Assembly (NCBI GenBank): GCA_019057775.1
Contig: JAHLWT010000255.1
Span: 7,404 to 71,403, forward strand
Length of the DNA: 64,000 bases
Direction: 5' to 3'
Origin: Promethearchaeota archaeon
Lineage (GTDB): Archaea; Asgardarchaeota; Lokiarchaeia; Sigynarchaeales; SOKP01
Part shown: positions 46,623 to 55,040 of the stretch, one piece after another
How the letters are laid out: each line of letters begins with the position of its first letter
Numbering within the stretch: position 1 is the stretch's first letter
Position numbers and translations under genes: made by a program
Notes under the pieces: generated by a model
The model's database searches: none
Seen by the model: the letters and a program-made list of their open reading frames with translations, nothing else
What the model was told of the DNA's origin: nothing

Positions 46623-46958
46623 ATGAAATATTTCACACAATTTCAAAATTTTATTCATAAAGAAATCTTAAAAATACAAATAAGCGAAATTTTCGGAAAC
46701 AGTTTGATTTATATTAACTCCATTGAAACAGGATTAAGTGCAGATCCTTTAATGGTTAGAAGAATTTCAGAATTAAACAGGGTATCTATAATTTTTAATT
46801 CTGATAGCCATTCAACAAATTATCATCGGTTGGGTAGAGAGGCTACGGTTCTTGATCTAAATAAATTGAATTATCGGAATTTGATAGAATCTATAAAAAG
46901 GAATAAAATCTTTAAAACTTATGAGTTTAAACCGTCACAAGGCAAATATTCTTTTTAG
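46623..46958 (+). pseudogene. Endonuclease Q-like C-terminal fragment, copy B
   Basis: The product (111 aa) reads 'IETGLSADPLMVRRISELNRV', 'SDSHSTNYHRLGREATVLDLNKLNYRNLI' and 'YEFKPSQGKY'. It is the same EndoQ end as copy A but more diverged. The N-terminal 25 residues are unrelated to EndoQ, so the frame is a chimera or truncated remnant. It follows the TIR-like gene by 13 nt. Confidence 0.65.
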
Positions 46959-47202
46959 ATTAAAGATGTAATGGTATAATTTTTCTAAAGTCTGAAGATT
47001 TTTCTTTGAATCTTCTCCAATTTTGAATGTAAAGAGTACTAATCTTATCATAATTGTGTACTTTTAGAAGATTTTAAGAAAAAGAATTACCCTGAAAAGA
47101 TTTTTAAAGAGAAAAATAGTCATTTTCCATTATCACTAAAGAAAAGGTTTAATAATTCAAGTACCTATTGTTATAATTAAATTACAATTAAGAACAAAAA
47201 TA

Positions 47203-47322
47203 TGACTCCTGCCTACACCCTGGATTTTTGTCTTTTGGTAGTGTAAATTCTTACACTCTGATTTCGCCCTCCTCCCCCTATTCTCTTTCGACGCTTATTT
47301 GCGTCATGTAGGGCAGGAGTCA
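47203..47322. repeat. 120-bp structured inverted-repeat element (MITE-like or RNA)
   Basis: The ends TGACTCCTGCCTACA (47203-47217) and TGTAGGGCAGGAGTCA (47307-47322) are inverted repeats with one bulged base. Inside are two perfect hairpins: GTGTAA-ATTC-TTACAC (47241-47256) and GACGC-TTATTT-GCGTC (47290-47305). The stretch is C-rich in one strand, unlike its surroundings. It carries no coding frame. It could be a small non-autonomous transposon, a transposon end with guide-like RNA, or a stable RNA. Confidence 0.6.
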
Positions 47323-47404
47323 CCCTCTAAAATATACTCAGTAAATATGTATGAGTAAATAATTGAAAAATATTTCAAATATTGAATTGAAATAGATATA
47401 AATA

Positions 47405-47595
47405 TTGAATTGCAAAATCTTCATTCCATATTTTGGCATGTTTGGTGAGGAACCAGGATTTAGTACATTAAAGGAAGTTTTTGGAAATAGCCTAAATCAT
47501 ATTAATACTATAGAAACTGGATTGAGTGCTGATCCAATGATGGTGCGGGAAATTTCTGAATTAAATAAAGTATCAGTCATTTCAAATTCAGATAG
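47405..47595 (+). pseudogene. Endonuclease Q-like C-terminal fragment, copy C
   Basis: This short frame repeats copy A ('PYFGMFGEEPGFSTLKEVFG' to 'VISNSDS') and stops at a TAG exactly where the 171-bp repeat ends. After this junction the sequence switches to an ADP-ribosylglycohydrolase remnant. It is a recombination-derived fragment and not a functional gene. Confidence 0.75.
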
Positions 47596-47596
47596 T
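47426..47596 (+). repeat. 171-bp direct repeat, copy 2 (EndoQ fragment C)
   Basis: This is the partner of 43376-43546, with three differences seen by eye. The repeat ends at the junction with the ADP-ribosylglycohydrolase remnant. Confidence 0.85.
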
Positions 47597-48156
47597 TAAA
47601 AGAATTTAAATCAACGAAAGACGTAGAATTATATTTTAGCTTTATTGATCCTATTATTGATACCTACCTCAATAATTCAGATTCAAGAGATTGGGAAACA
47701 AATTTTCTTGGGGCTAAAACTAAAAAAGAATGGGAAAAAACCTTGGATGGATTGTTTTGGAAATTTGAACAAAGTATGGCTACAGATGCAATTTCCAGAT
47801 TTAAAGATTTTCCGAGTATACTTGAAAGACGAATTAAGAGCTTTGGAAAAGCTAAGAGTGTTCATACATTATTCAATAACGGTGCGATTGTGATGGGTTT
47901 AGTATATGGAGATGGAGATTTCATACAGACGGTGCGTATTAGTACGGAATGTGGAGCTGATACTGATTGCAATGCCGGGAACGCAGGAGCCATCCTTGGA
48001 GCTTATATTGGTCAGAATTTGATTCCTTCCTATGCTAAACGTTTTATTCGAGGAGAAATAATTCCAGGTCTTAAGGACTGGTCAGATAAATCACTACTAA
48101 ATTTAAGTCAAAGAACACTCACACAAGCACTTCGCTTCGAAAAATTACGAAATTAG
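47596..48156 (+). pseudogene. ADP-ribosylglycohydrolase C-terminal fragment
   Basis: The frame (186 codons, no obvious start) ends with the DraG/ARH signature 'CGADTDCNAGNAGAILGAYIG', in which the D-T-D residues bind the two Mg ions. Before it come 'AIVMGLVYGDGDFIQTVRIS' and a helical region. The N-terminal third with its own metal residues is missing, and the 5' end abuts EndoQ fragment C. The enzyme family removes ADP-ribose from proteins, but this copy looks truncated and probably inactive. Confidence 0.75.
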
Positions 48157-48312
48157 CTGGGTATCAAAACTTTTGATATTTCTCTCTCATCAAGATAAAT
48201 ATCACTCTCTTCTTTTTTTTTATTATCTATGTTCTTTAAGAAAACAAAGAATCGATTAAATAAATGACAAATATAGTAAGATTTAATAAAAAGAAACGAA
48301 TCGTTATTTATT

Positions 48313-48645
48313 ATGGAAGCTGAAGAATGGGATATCTCTGTTTGTGGTTTAAATTGTGTTAAATGTAAAAAATACATTTCTAACGAATGTAGAAAATGTC
48401 GCGGTCGGCTTGAAGCTCAACCTAGCCCAAAATGTGAAATCTTAAATTGTGCAACGGAGAAAGGTCATCAATACTGTTTTGAGTGTGATGAGTTTCCTTG
48501 TAGGAAGGTGGATGATTATTCTTCTGACGGTTATGGGCATCACAAACAAACTGTAGAAAATATGAAAAAGATGAAGGATATTGGATTAGAAAATTGGATT
48601 GCAAAGCAAGAAAAATGTATGTTCTGCCCTGGTTGGGTATTCTAG
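48313..48645 (+). CDS. DUF3795-family cysteine-rich protein
   Basis: The product (110 aa) shows the DUF3795 pattern: 'CGLNCVKCKKY', 'CRKCRG', 'CEILNCATEKGHQYCFECDEFPC', then a helix with 'H-H-K-Q-T-V-E-N' and a terminal 'CMFCPGW'. The many Cys residues likely bind zinc or an Fe-S cluster. Function is unknown in archaea and bacteria. The ATG at 48313 and full length suggest an intact gene. Confidence 0.8.
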   Translation: MEAEEWDISVCGLNCVKCKKYISNECRKCRGRLEAQPSPKCEILNCATEKGHQYCFECDEFPCRKVDDYSSDGYGHHKQTVENMKKMKDIGLENWIAKQEKCMFCPGWVF

Positions 48646-48697
48646 CAATTAAATTAGGAGATTATAAAATATCTTGCTCAATGAAAAAAATTATTTA

Positions 48698-49375
48698 CTA
48701 CCAAATTGAGTTTAGCTCGTGAACTTCCATTTTAACCAGTTTTGTTTTTCCTCCTTCACTAAAAACTATAATATCACCTTTCCCTATGATGATAGGGTTA
48801 GTGTATGACACTGCATAATTAATTTTGTATGGAAAGTGCTCATAAAGCTCTTTCATATTAATATCTGTACCCCATTTTGATAGAGCCTTAGAGAGCTCTG
48901 TGATTTTGATATTTGTGCGGATCGGCATATAGATTTGGCCATCATTGGCGAAAAGCTCCAATGTTGTACGATCAACAAGTATTCTGAATTTTATTTTACC
49001 TTCCGTCGGATTCAATGACGCAAAACACTCTTGACAATAGAACTTTTGCTCCTTGATTTCATACGTAATTTGAATATTATTTATAAGAAGTCCAAATCTT
49101 TCGGCACTCCCGATTTCAAACTCAGCTGAGATATCATAAAGACCCTCATCGTAAATTTCTCCCAAAATTGAATGTTGACCTTCTTCTACAACTTTTTCTT
49201 GATAAATCCAGTTCTTCTCATAAAGTTTTTTAATTTCATTTATTGGTTGAGCAAACATTCGCGGTCCCTCTTCTGTAGTTCTTAGTGTAAGTTCAACAGG
49301 AAAGAGCATCTGTTGATTAAAAGGCATTCCTGGCATGGGAATTACTCCCCACGCTATTTGAATACGTTTTAAATT
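48698..49375 (-). pseudogene. GH32 (levanase/invertase-like) C-terminal fragment
   Basis: The frame begins 'RIQIAWGVIPMPGMPFNQQM', continues 'FPVELTLRTTEEGPRMF', and ends with a beta-sandwich containing 'ILVDRTTLELFANDGQIY'. These are the end of the five-bladed catalytic propeller and the C-terminal sandwich of GH32 fructan hydrolases. The propeller with its catalytic Asp/Glu is missing and a stop precedes (49376), so this is a 5'-truncated remnant. It hints at past gain of a sugar-use gene by transfer. Confidence 0.75.
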
Positions 49376-49462
49376 TCAACATATATTTTGAATCTATTCT
49401 CATTAATTTCAAGATCACGTATATCAGATAACGAAATCAACATATTAAAAAAGTACATTTGA

Positions 49463-49645
49463 GATTTAAAACCATATCCAATAAAAATTGAAATTAAAGA
49501 GATTTCTGAGAAAACTAAAATTGACAAAGGAATAGTCTCAAAAGTAATAAAAGAAATGATTGAAACGGGAGATATAAATGCAGAATATTATAGGAGTACA
49601 AGTTCTATCCACATTCACCAAGAAACAATATCACCTCAAAGCTAA
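49463..49645 (+). pseudogene. Short winged-helix gene remnant
   Basis: A frame of 60 codons without a start reads 'PIKIEIKEISEKTKIDKGIVSKVIKEMIETGDINAEYY' (given here in motif form: a helix-turn-helix with I-S-E-K-T and G-I-V-S-K-V-I, then a wing), ending at TAA. Coding character is clear, but the 5' part is missing. It fills most of the otherwise empty 49.4-49.7 kb gap. Confidence 0.5.
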
Positions 49646-49747
49646 GCAATAGACTTTACGCTGCGGATTTTTGCTGCTTTTTCATTTAAAATCCTAGAAA
49701 TTTTATTTTTATGACAATCTACTCTAAAAATTTAATTCGAAAATCTT

Positions 49748-50668
49748 CTAATTCTCTTTACTAAAGGAATTTATTAAATTGGTAAACTGTTCAATCAATT
49801 CTCCTACAAAATTTCTTTCCGATCGATAATATGTCTTATGCTTTAAATAATCATAATTACGTTTGATTTTATGAAGAAGTTTTCCTTGGTGTTTGCTAAT
49901 AATACCTCTCATTTCAGCTTTCCTAATTAAGTCTTCATGATAATCTTTGTGTTCTTTCCTTAATGCTAATAATAACCATAATTCACAAATCCTTCCTAAA
50001 CTTAGCAACGATGCTTCTGGCCAATCTTTTGATAGGGTTATTGTTAAATCCAGCTGTTTTATAAGATAATCAGTAGTAAGAGATACTTTTGGTTTCTTAG
50101 TATACTCTTCTTCCATGCAAATTCTGATTTCTGTTTCTAATTTAGACCACAAGAATGTGAATTGTTGTTTAATTTGTTTAATTGCATCAACGAGTATCCA
50201 ATCTTTAATTTCTGTATCATTAACTGTATTTATTTCATTTTCATTTATCTTGGTATCAAATCTATAATAACTAACAAATATAGAATCTTCCTCTTTTTCA
50301 ATAAGATATTTTCCATAGACTTCAGTTGTATTCCAAATATTATTTTCGAGCAAAAAAATTATTGATTTTTTAGAGCTTCTCCTTGTTTTTGAATCAATTA
50401 ATACTAAAATAGTATTATCAAGCCAGTAGTTATAATATTCAAAAAAGTTCCACATGTCTTGTATATGATTTCTTAAATCTTTTAGCAAATGTTTATCCCA
50501 CTTAAATTTAGGTTTTTTAAACCTCGGTTTACCGAACCATTTTCCATCCTCAAATTCTTCACGAAATTCAATCTCTCTTTTATCAGGAATCATAATGAGT
50601 CTTGAATACAGTTTTGAATGAGTAGAAAGTAATTTTTCTCCCTCTGACTTAATATCCATTTTTAACAC
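49748..50668 (-). CDS. HEPN-like domain protein
   Basis: In this 306-aa protein the N-terminal 200 residues were not recognised and mix strands and Trp-rich helices. The last 100 residues form a helical bundle with 'EASLLSLGRICELWLLLAL' and the motif R270-x6-H277 ('RNYDYLKH'). This fits the Rx4-6H catalytic motif of HEPN RNases. It is divergently paired with a nucleotidyltransferase gene, as might occur in a HEPN-MNT conflict module. The standard module is co-directional, so the link is tentative. Confidence 0.5.
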   Translation of the reverse strand: MLKMDIKSEGEKLLSTHSKLYSRLIMIPDKREIEFREEFEDGKWFGKPRFKKPKFKWDKHLLKDLRNHIQDMWNFFEYYNYWLDNTILVLIDSKTRRSSKKSIIFLLENNIWNTTEVYGKYLIEKEEDSIFVSYYRFDTKINENEINTVNDTEIKDWILVDAIKQIKQQFTFLWSKLETEIRICMEEEYTKKPKVSLTTDYLIKQLDLTITLSKDWPEASLLSLGRICELWLLLALRKEHKDYHEDLIRKAEMRGIISKHQGKLLHKIKRNYDYLKHKTYYRSERNFVGELIEQFTNLINSFSKEN

Positions 50669-50782
50669 TTAAATTAATTTAAATCTGCCCAAGTTAATTT
50701 AATAAAGGAAGTTTTCAATTATTAATTTATAGCGAAGCCCTCATGAAAATATATTCTAAATCGAAATTAAAAGATTATAATT

Positions 50783-51148
50783 ATGGCAGTTAGAAGAGAA
50801 TTTGAACAGAGGTATGCGAGCTTTTGGCGTAGTTTAGCGAATTTTTTAAAAAATAATATAAATTTTTCCGTAAGGGGTGTTGCGAGGGAAGGATCTCGTC
50901 GTATGGGTACTCACGACGATAGAAGTGATCTTGATGTGATTTTTGCTATTAGTGGAGATCCATTAAAAAATGAAGTTTATCCCTCATTAGTAGAACTACT
51001 CGAATCTGGGATGAATGTTCAAGCACGTATAGGAAGTAGCTATAATGCTATTAAAATTCGGAAAGCTCAATTAAGATGCGACTTAGTCTTAAAAACTCAA
51101 TCACAGTTTCAAGCACAGATCGATAGACGCGAATTTTTTGAGATTTAG
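50783..51148 (+). CDS. Minimal nucleotidyltransferase (MNT-like)
   Basis: The product (121 aa) carries G37-S38, D49-x-D51 ('GSRRMGTHDDRSDLDVIF') and the third acidic residue D100 ('RCDLVL'). This is a complete Pol-beta-type nucleotidyltransferase triad. It is short, like MntA antitoxins that modify HEPN toxins, but could also be the truncated start of a larger tRNA- or second-messenger-type enzyme. ATG at 50783 faces the HEPN-like gene across a 115-nt gap. Confidence 0.65.
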   Translation: MAVRREFEQRYASFWRSLANFLKNNINFSVRGVAREGSRRMGTHDDRSDLDVIFAISGDPLKNEVYPSLVELLESGMNVQARIGSSYNAIKIRKAQLRCDLVLKTQSQFQAQIDRREFFEI

Positions 51149-51242
51149 GAATTTATTATTTATTTCTATACGATTTATTTTATTAATTTCTAAGAAGATT
51201 TAATGATTTCTGTTATAATTGATTTCTATCCTCTTTAGATTA

Positions 51243-52454
51243 TTAATTAAAATTCCTAATATCAAAATATTTCTTTTTTAAATCATTTTTAATAGAAATC
51301 TCTGGAATATAAAACGAAACCCTTCTATTTCTAATAGATTCAGTTAATAAACATATAAAAATATAGTATGGTTTATATTTATATCTATAATATACCCATT
51401 CATTCTTATTTGGGATATTTAAAGCATAAAAATCTATAGTGTTATTAATAAAAAACTCTCTTATGACTCTTTTGTCATAAACTTGTAAATCGGGGAATTT
51501 TTTTTTCAACATTTCATAAATTGTCTCAAAATAATTTCCTACAATTGATTCATTAATTTTTGAATATATTTGTATTACCTTTAATTCATCAAAAAATTTG
51601 GAAGCTAAAACATTGCCCAAAATTGTTTTTAAATCACCATCTATCTCTGAATATAAATACCTTACTAATTCATCATCCTTCATTTCAATATAATCTCTTT
51701 TACTGTTATCTAAGTATTTTTTACTAAAGTGATTTAATAATAAGAAAGAGAACCGTGCTTCTAGTTTTATATTTTTATCATTATATATGTAATCTTTATA
51801 TACTCTTTCTTTTAGTTTCCAAAAACCATCAAGGATTTTAAAGTTCTTTTTATTTAGTAATATTTCATTTTTTGAAATTTTATAACAATTGATAATGTCT
51901 ATTGGATTTATAGGATTAATGCTTAACACATGGGCACATCTATTTATCGCATCAATAGTATCGAGATTAAATGGATTTTTCATTAATTCATTGAAGATTT
52001 TATTTTTATCTTTTCCTTTGAGAATATTTATTATCCTTTTAAGATTAATTTGATTTTGTGTCAAAATAAACTTAAGATTTGCTTTTTTATCATTCTTCCC
52101 GTTTCCGCTATCTCTAATTAATTTAAAAGTTTGTTTCTGATGGTCAATATTGAGTGCTCTTTCACTGAGATGGGAAAAAGGAGGATGTCCTATATCATGT
52201 AATAGACAGGCGATTATTAAATATACATAGTCTTTTTTCTTATACTGTTTCAATTTTAAAAGTTGTAGAGCTAAATAAGCAACTCCTAATGAGTGATCAA
52301 ACCTAGAATAATCTTTAAACTTATAAATTCTTCCCAATAAACCAAGAAACTTTATTTTTTTTAACCTTTGAAATTCACTAGACTTAATTATTTCTTGAAA
52401 TATTTTACTTTCTTGTTTTAATACTTTATAGTAGTCAATATTAAAGTATTCCAT
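51243..52454 (-). CDS. HD-domain phosphohydrolase (SAMHD1/dNTPase-like)
   Basis: The product (403 aa) has H54 in 'FDHSLGVAYLA', H86-D87 in 'LLHDIGHPPFSH' and a later Asp in 'NLDTIDAINRCAHVL'. This is the order of SAMHD1-like dNTP triphosphohydrolases and related HD enzymes. The C-terminal half is helical and Lys-rich. In islands, HD dNTPases can act in anti-phage nucleotide depletion. It follows the nucleotidyltransferase-like gene by 7 nt on the same strand, so both are probably one operon. Confidence 0.75.
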   Translation of the reverse strand: MEYFNIDYYKVLKQESKIFQEIIKSSEFQRLKKIKFLGLLGRIYKFKDYSRFDHSLGVAYLALQLLKLKQYKKKDYVYLIIACLLHDIGHPPFSHLSERALNIDHQKQTFKLIRDSGNGKNDKKANLKFILTQNQINLKRIINILKGKDKNKIFNELMKNPFNLDTIDAINRCAHVLSINPINPIDIINCYKISKNEILLNKKNFKILDGFWKLKERVYKDYIYNDKNIKLEARFSFLLLNHFSKKYLDNSKRDYIEMKDDELVRYLYSEIDGDLKTILGNVLASKFFDELKVIQIYSKINESIVGNYFETIYEMLKKKFPDLQVYDKRVIREFFINNTIDFYALNIPNKNEWVYYRYKYKPYYIFICLLTESIRNRRVSFYIPEISIKNDLKKKYFDIRNFN

Positions 52455-52461
52455 TATTTTT

Positions 52462-53319
52462 TCAAAATATTAAATATTTTTTTAATATATCAATATCTAT
52501 GATTTCAATTAAGTTAATTAAATTCCTATGAAAATTTTTTGCTTTCTCTTTTAAATCAATATAATCCTGGTTGGAATCTCTGCTTTCAAATTCTAGCTTT
52601 TTTAAACTATTTCGTATCTCTTCACTACTAATACTTTCTAAGAATTCATTATATCCAATTAATATATTCTCTATAATCTTTAATACATTTTCATCATTTT
52701 TTGTTAACCCATTATTTGATACTATATTATGAACATGCATTAGTTTTATTGAAGGTGGACAGTGCACGTAATTACTAAATTCTTGATAGCCTATTTTTTT
52801 CTTATTTAACAGTACTAGTAATAATAAGGAAGAAAAACATAACAATTTTCGTGAAAATCTTAATTTTATATTCCTGTCACCCCAGGTTTTTTCAGTTTCC
52901 ACCTTTTTCCATCTATAATCTATACACATGGTTCTCCAAAATCTAATTATTTCATTTGTAAGGAAAAGTGGATACTTACCTTCCCTTATAAATTCTTCTA
53001 AATAGGTTCCACATAAATTATTAATCAGTTTTTCATACAAATCTTCTTTTAGAATAGGAATGGATTCTAATAGTATTAGGATCCTTGTTGTAAATGCCTT
53101 TGAGGTATCATCAAAGCCACCAATATTTGATAGAACCTCCTTGTAAGGCTTTTCTGAAAAACACTTTGGTTCAATATTAAAAAATTCTTTAACTTTCACT
53201 TCAATTAATTCTTTTATTTTGTTCTTTGGGGATATTTCATCTCTATCATATATAATACAATAATCTAAATCAGATAAATTGGATGATTCAATCCTTCCAA
53301 GCCCGCCATATGTAAATAA
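52462..53319 (-). pseudogene. GlnD/DUF294-like nucleotidyltransferase, 5'-truncated
   Basis: The frame is open from 53319. Its first codons encode 'TYGGLGRIESSNLSDLDYCIIYD', which fits the GG-x-GR-x-E-x(4)-SDLDY nucleotidyltransferase motif. A GTG at 53199 would start after this motif and lose the active site. The stop at 53320-53322 and the absence of a start codon show that the 5' end is missing. The remaining 240 residues are helical. This frame overlaps the first 41 nt of the divergent HerA-like frame, so the point near 53.3 kb looks like a recombination break. Confidence 0.6.
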
Positions 53320-55012
53320 TCAGATTCCCCTCATCCAAAAAATTATGAATCTAGCAGAATCTAACAATTCTCATGATATAAAAGTGTACATTTTTTGGCA
53401 ATTCAAAGATCATAAAGCAACTTCTGTATTACGCGATAATACTAAGAGCATTCTCAGGTACGATTTTTACTATAACATACGAATCTTTATTGAAGCAAGA
53501 CCTATTTTTAGACAGGGTGTTGAGAAAAATGAACAATTAGCAGAGCTTTTAGGATATTTAGATTACCTAACAACAGACATTAAGAATATAAATCGTCATT
53601 GTGCAGTTTTAAAAGAAGCAGATATTTCAGCAAAACATCTATTGACAATGGCAGATCTTTTCAACAAAGCTATTAGCATAGATACAAGTATCTACGATAG
53701 TGATACTAAGAGTTTTTCTAAAAAAATGAAAGCAATCGATTTTAATATCCCTCCTAATATGCCTCTTGATAAAGCATACACCGTTCACAATGAGAATTTA
53801 GGCATTCCAGTTAAACCACCAAAAATCTTGCTGGGAAATGCATATAGACAAGGCGTGTTAACTAAAACAAAAATGTACCTTCATTTACACGATCTTATTC
53901 ACCATGTATTTATTTCAGGGATAAGTGGAGTAGGAAAATCAAGATTTATTGCCTCTTTAGCAAATGAAATTAAAAATCAGGGAGCTCACGTCGGAATTTT
54001 GGTTATTAATTTGGTAAAAAAGGGAGAAGAGGGATTATATAATCCAGATATTATTCTTAGGAAGAGAGATTTAGAATTTCGAGTTCCCTATTTTATACCG
54101 GACAAAGATATAGAAGTTATATGCAAACAAGTTGCCGCTTATTTAGTTTCCTCTCTTGGGTTGAAAAATGTAGTATTGTCTATCACAAAAAATGTGCTAT
54201 ATAAGGAATGTATTAAAAATGATCTTCCAAAGCAACATCCAGAAGATGTCTTTATGGATGTGTTAGAATGGTTAGAAACGAACCCATATCATCCCAAGTT
54301 TAATACGAATATAACAAGAGCTATTGAGAACCGTGTTATAAGTCTTTTGTCTTCTCCTTTCATAAAGAATATTTTAAAATTAGGTCCTGTTCCAAACTGG
54401 TTTATTGAATGGATAAAAGGCAAAAATGTATATATTGAACTATCAAATTTTACTGAAGATGGAAAGCGAGTAATAACTCATGCTATTTTTCAAATGATTC
54501 GTACTCTGTTGCCTGAACTTAGAACCAATGAACTTAAATATGTGATAATTTTGGATGAGGCTCATGAGATCTCAGAGAAACCAAAATACCAGAGCAATGA
54601 TGATGATGAGACAGTAACACGGCATTATTTGGAGATTGTTTTTGAAAAAGTGTTACGAGCATTTAGGAGTAGGGGAGTTTGCTTGATGCTTGCAGATCAC
54701 TTACCAAAAAATCTATTTGAGGGTGTCTATAAATTACCCTCAATAAAAGTCATATTCCGCTCAGATAAAGATTTTCTTCAATATATTTCAAATTATCCAG
54801 AAGAACAGGATGACCTTGCGAACCAAAAAAATAGAAGGACTCTCATTTTAGATGGCGTAAATGCACGAAGATTTGCGGTACACACGATAGATTATTCTTA
54901 TCAAAACCAAATTAATGAGTTTAAGAGTTCTATAAAAATAAATTGCCCCAATTGTAAGGAATTATTAGAAATGAACACAAAATTCTGCCATAAATGCGGT
55001 ATAATAATTTAG
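53279..55012 (+). CDS. HerA/FtsK-like ATPase with C-terminal zinc ribbon
   Basis: In this 577-aa protein residues 205-225 hold the Walker A (GISGVGKS, 214-221). 'YVIILDEAHE' (D426-E427) is Walker B, as in HerA/DUF87-type DNA-pumping ATPases. The C terminus ends in a zinc ribbon with C556, C559, C570 and C573. HerA ATPases partner with nucleases in DNA end resection and in several defence systems. The start is uncertain (TTG 53279 or ATG 53344), and the N-terminal domain may be truncated. The next gene, on the same strand 28 nt away, encodes a nuclease-like protein. Confidence 0.75.
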   Translation: MDDSILPSPPYVNNQIPLIQKIMNLAESNNSHDIKVYIFWQFKDHKATSVLRDNTKSILRYDFYYNIRIFIEARPIFRQGVEKNEQLAELLGYLDYLTTDIKNINRHCAVLKEADISAKHLLTMADLFNKAISIDTSIYDSDTKSFSKKMKAIDFNIPPNMPLDKAYTVHNENLGIPVKPPKILLGNAYRQGVLTKTKMYLHLHDLIHHVFISGISGVGKSRFIASLANEIKNQGAHVGILVINLVKKGEEGLYNPDIILRKRDLEFRVPYFIPDKDIEVICKQVAAYLVSSLGLKNVVLSITKNVLYKECIKNDLPKQHPEDVFMDVLEWLETNPYHPKFNTNITRAIENRVISLLSSPFIKNILKLGPVPNWFIEWIKGKNVYIELSNFTEDGKRVITHAIFQMIRTLLPELRTNELKYVIILDEAHEISEKPKYQSNDDDETVTRHYLEIVFEKVLRAFRSRGVCLMLADHLPKNLFEGVYKLPSIKVIFRSDKDFLQYISNYPEEQDDLANQKNRRTLILDGVNARRFAVHTIDYSYQNQINEFKSSIKINCPNCKELLEMNTKFCHKCGIII

Positions 55013-55040
55013 GTTTATGTAGAATAAATAAATAAAATGA

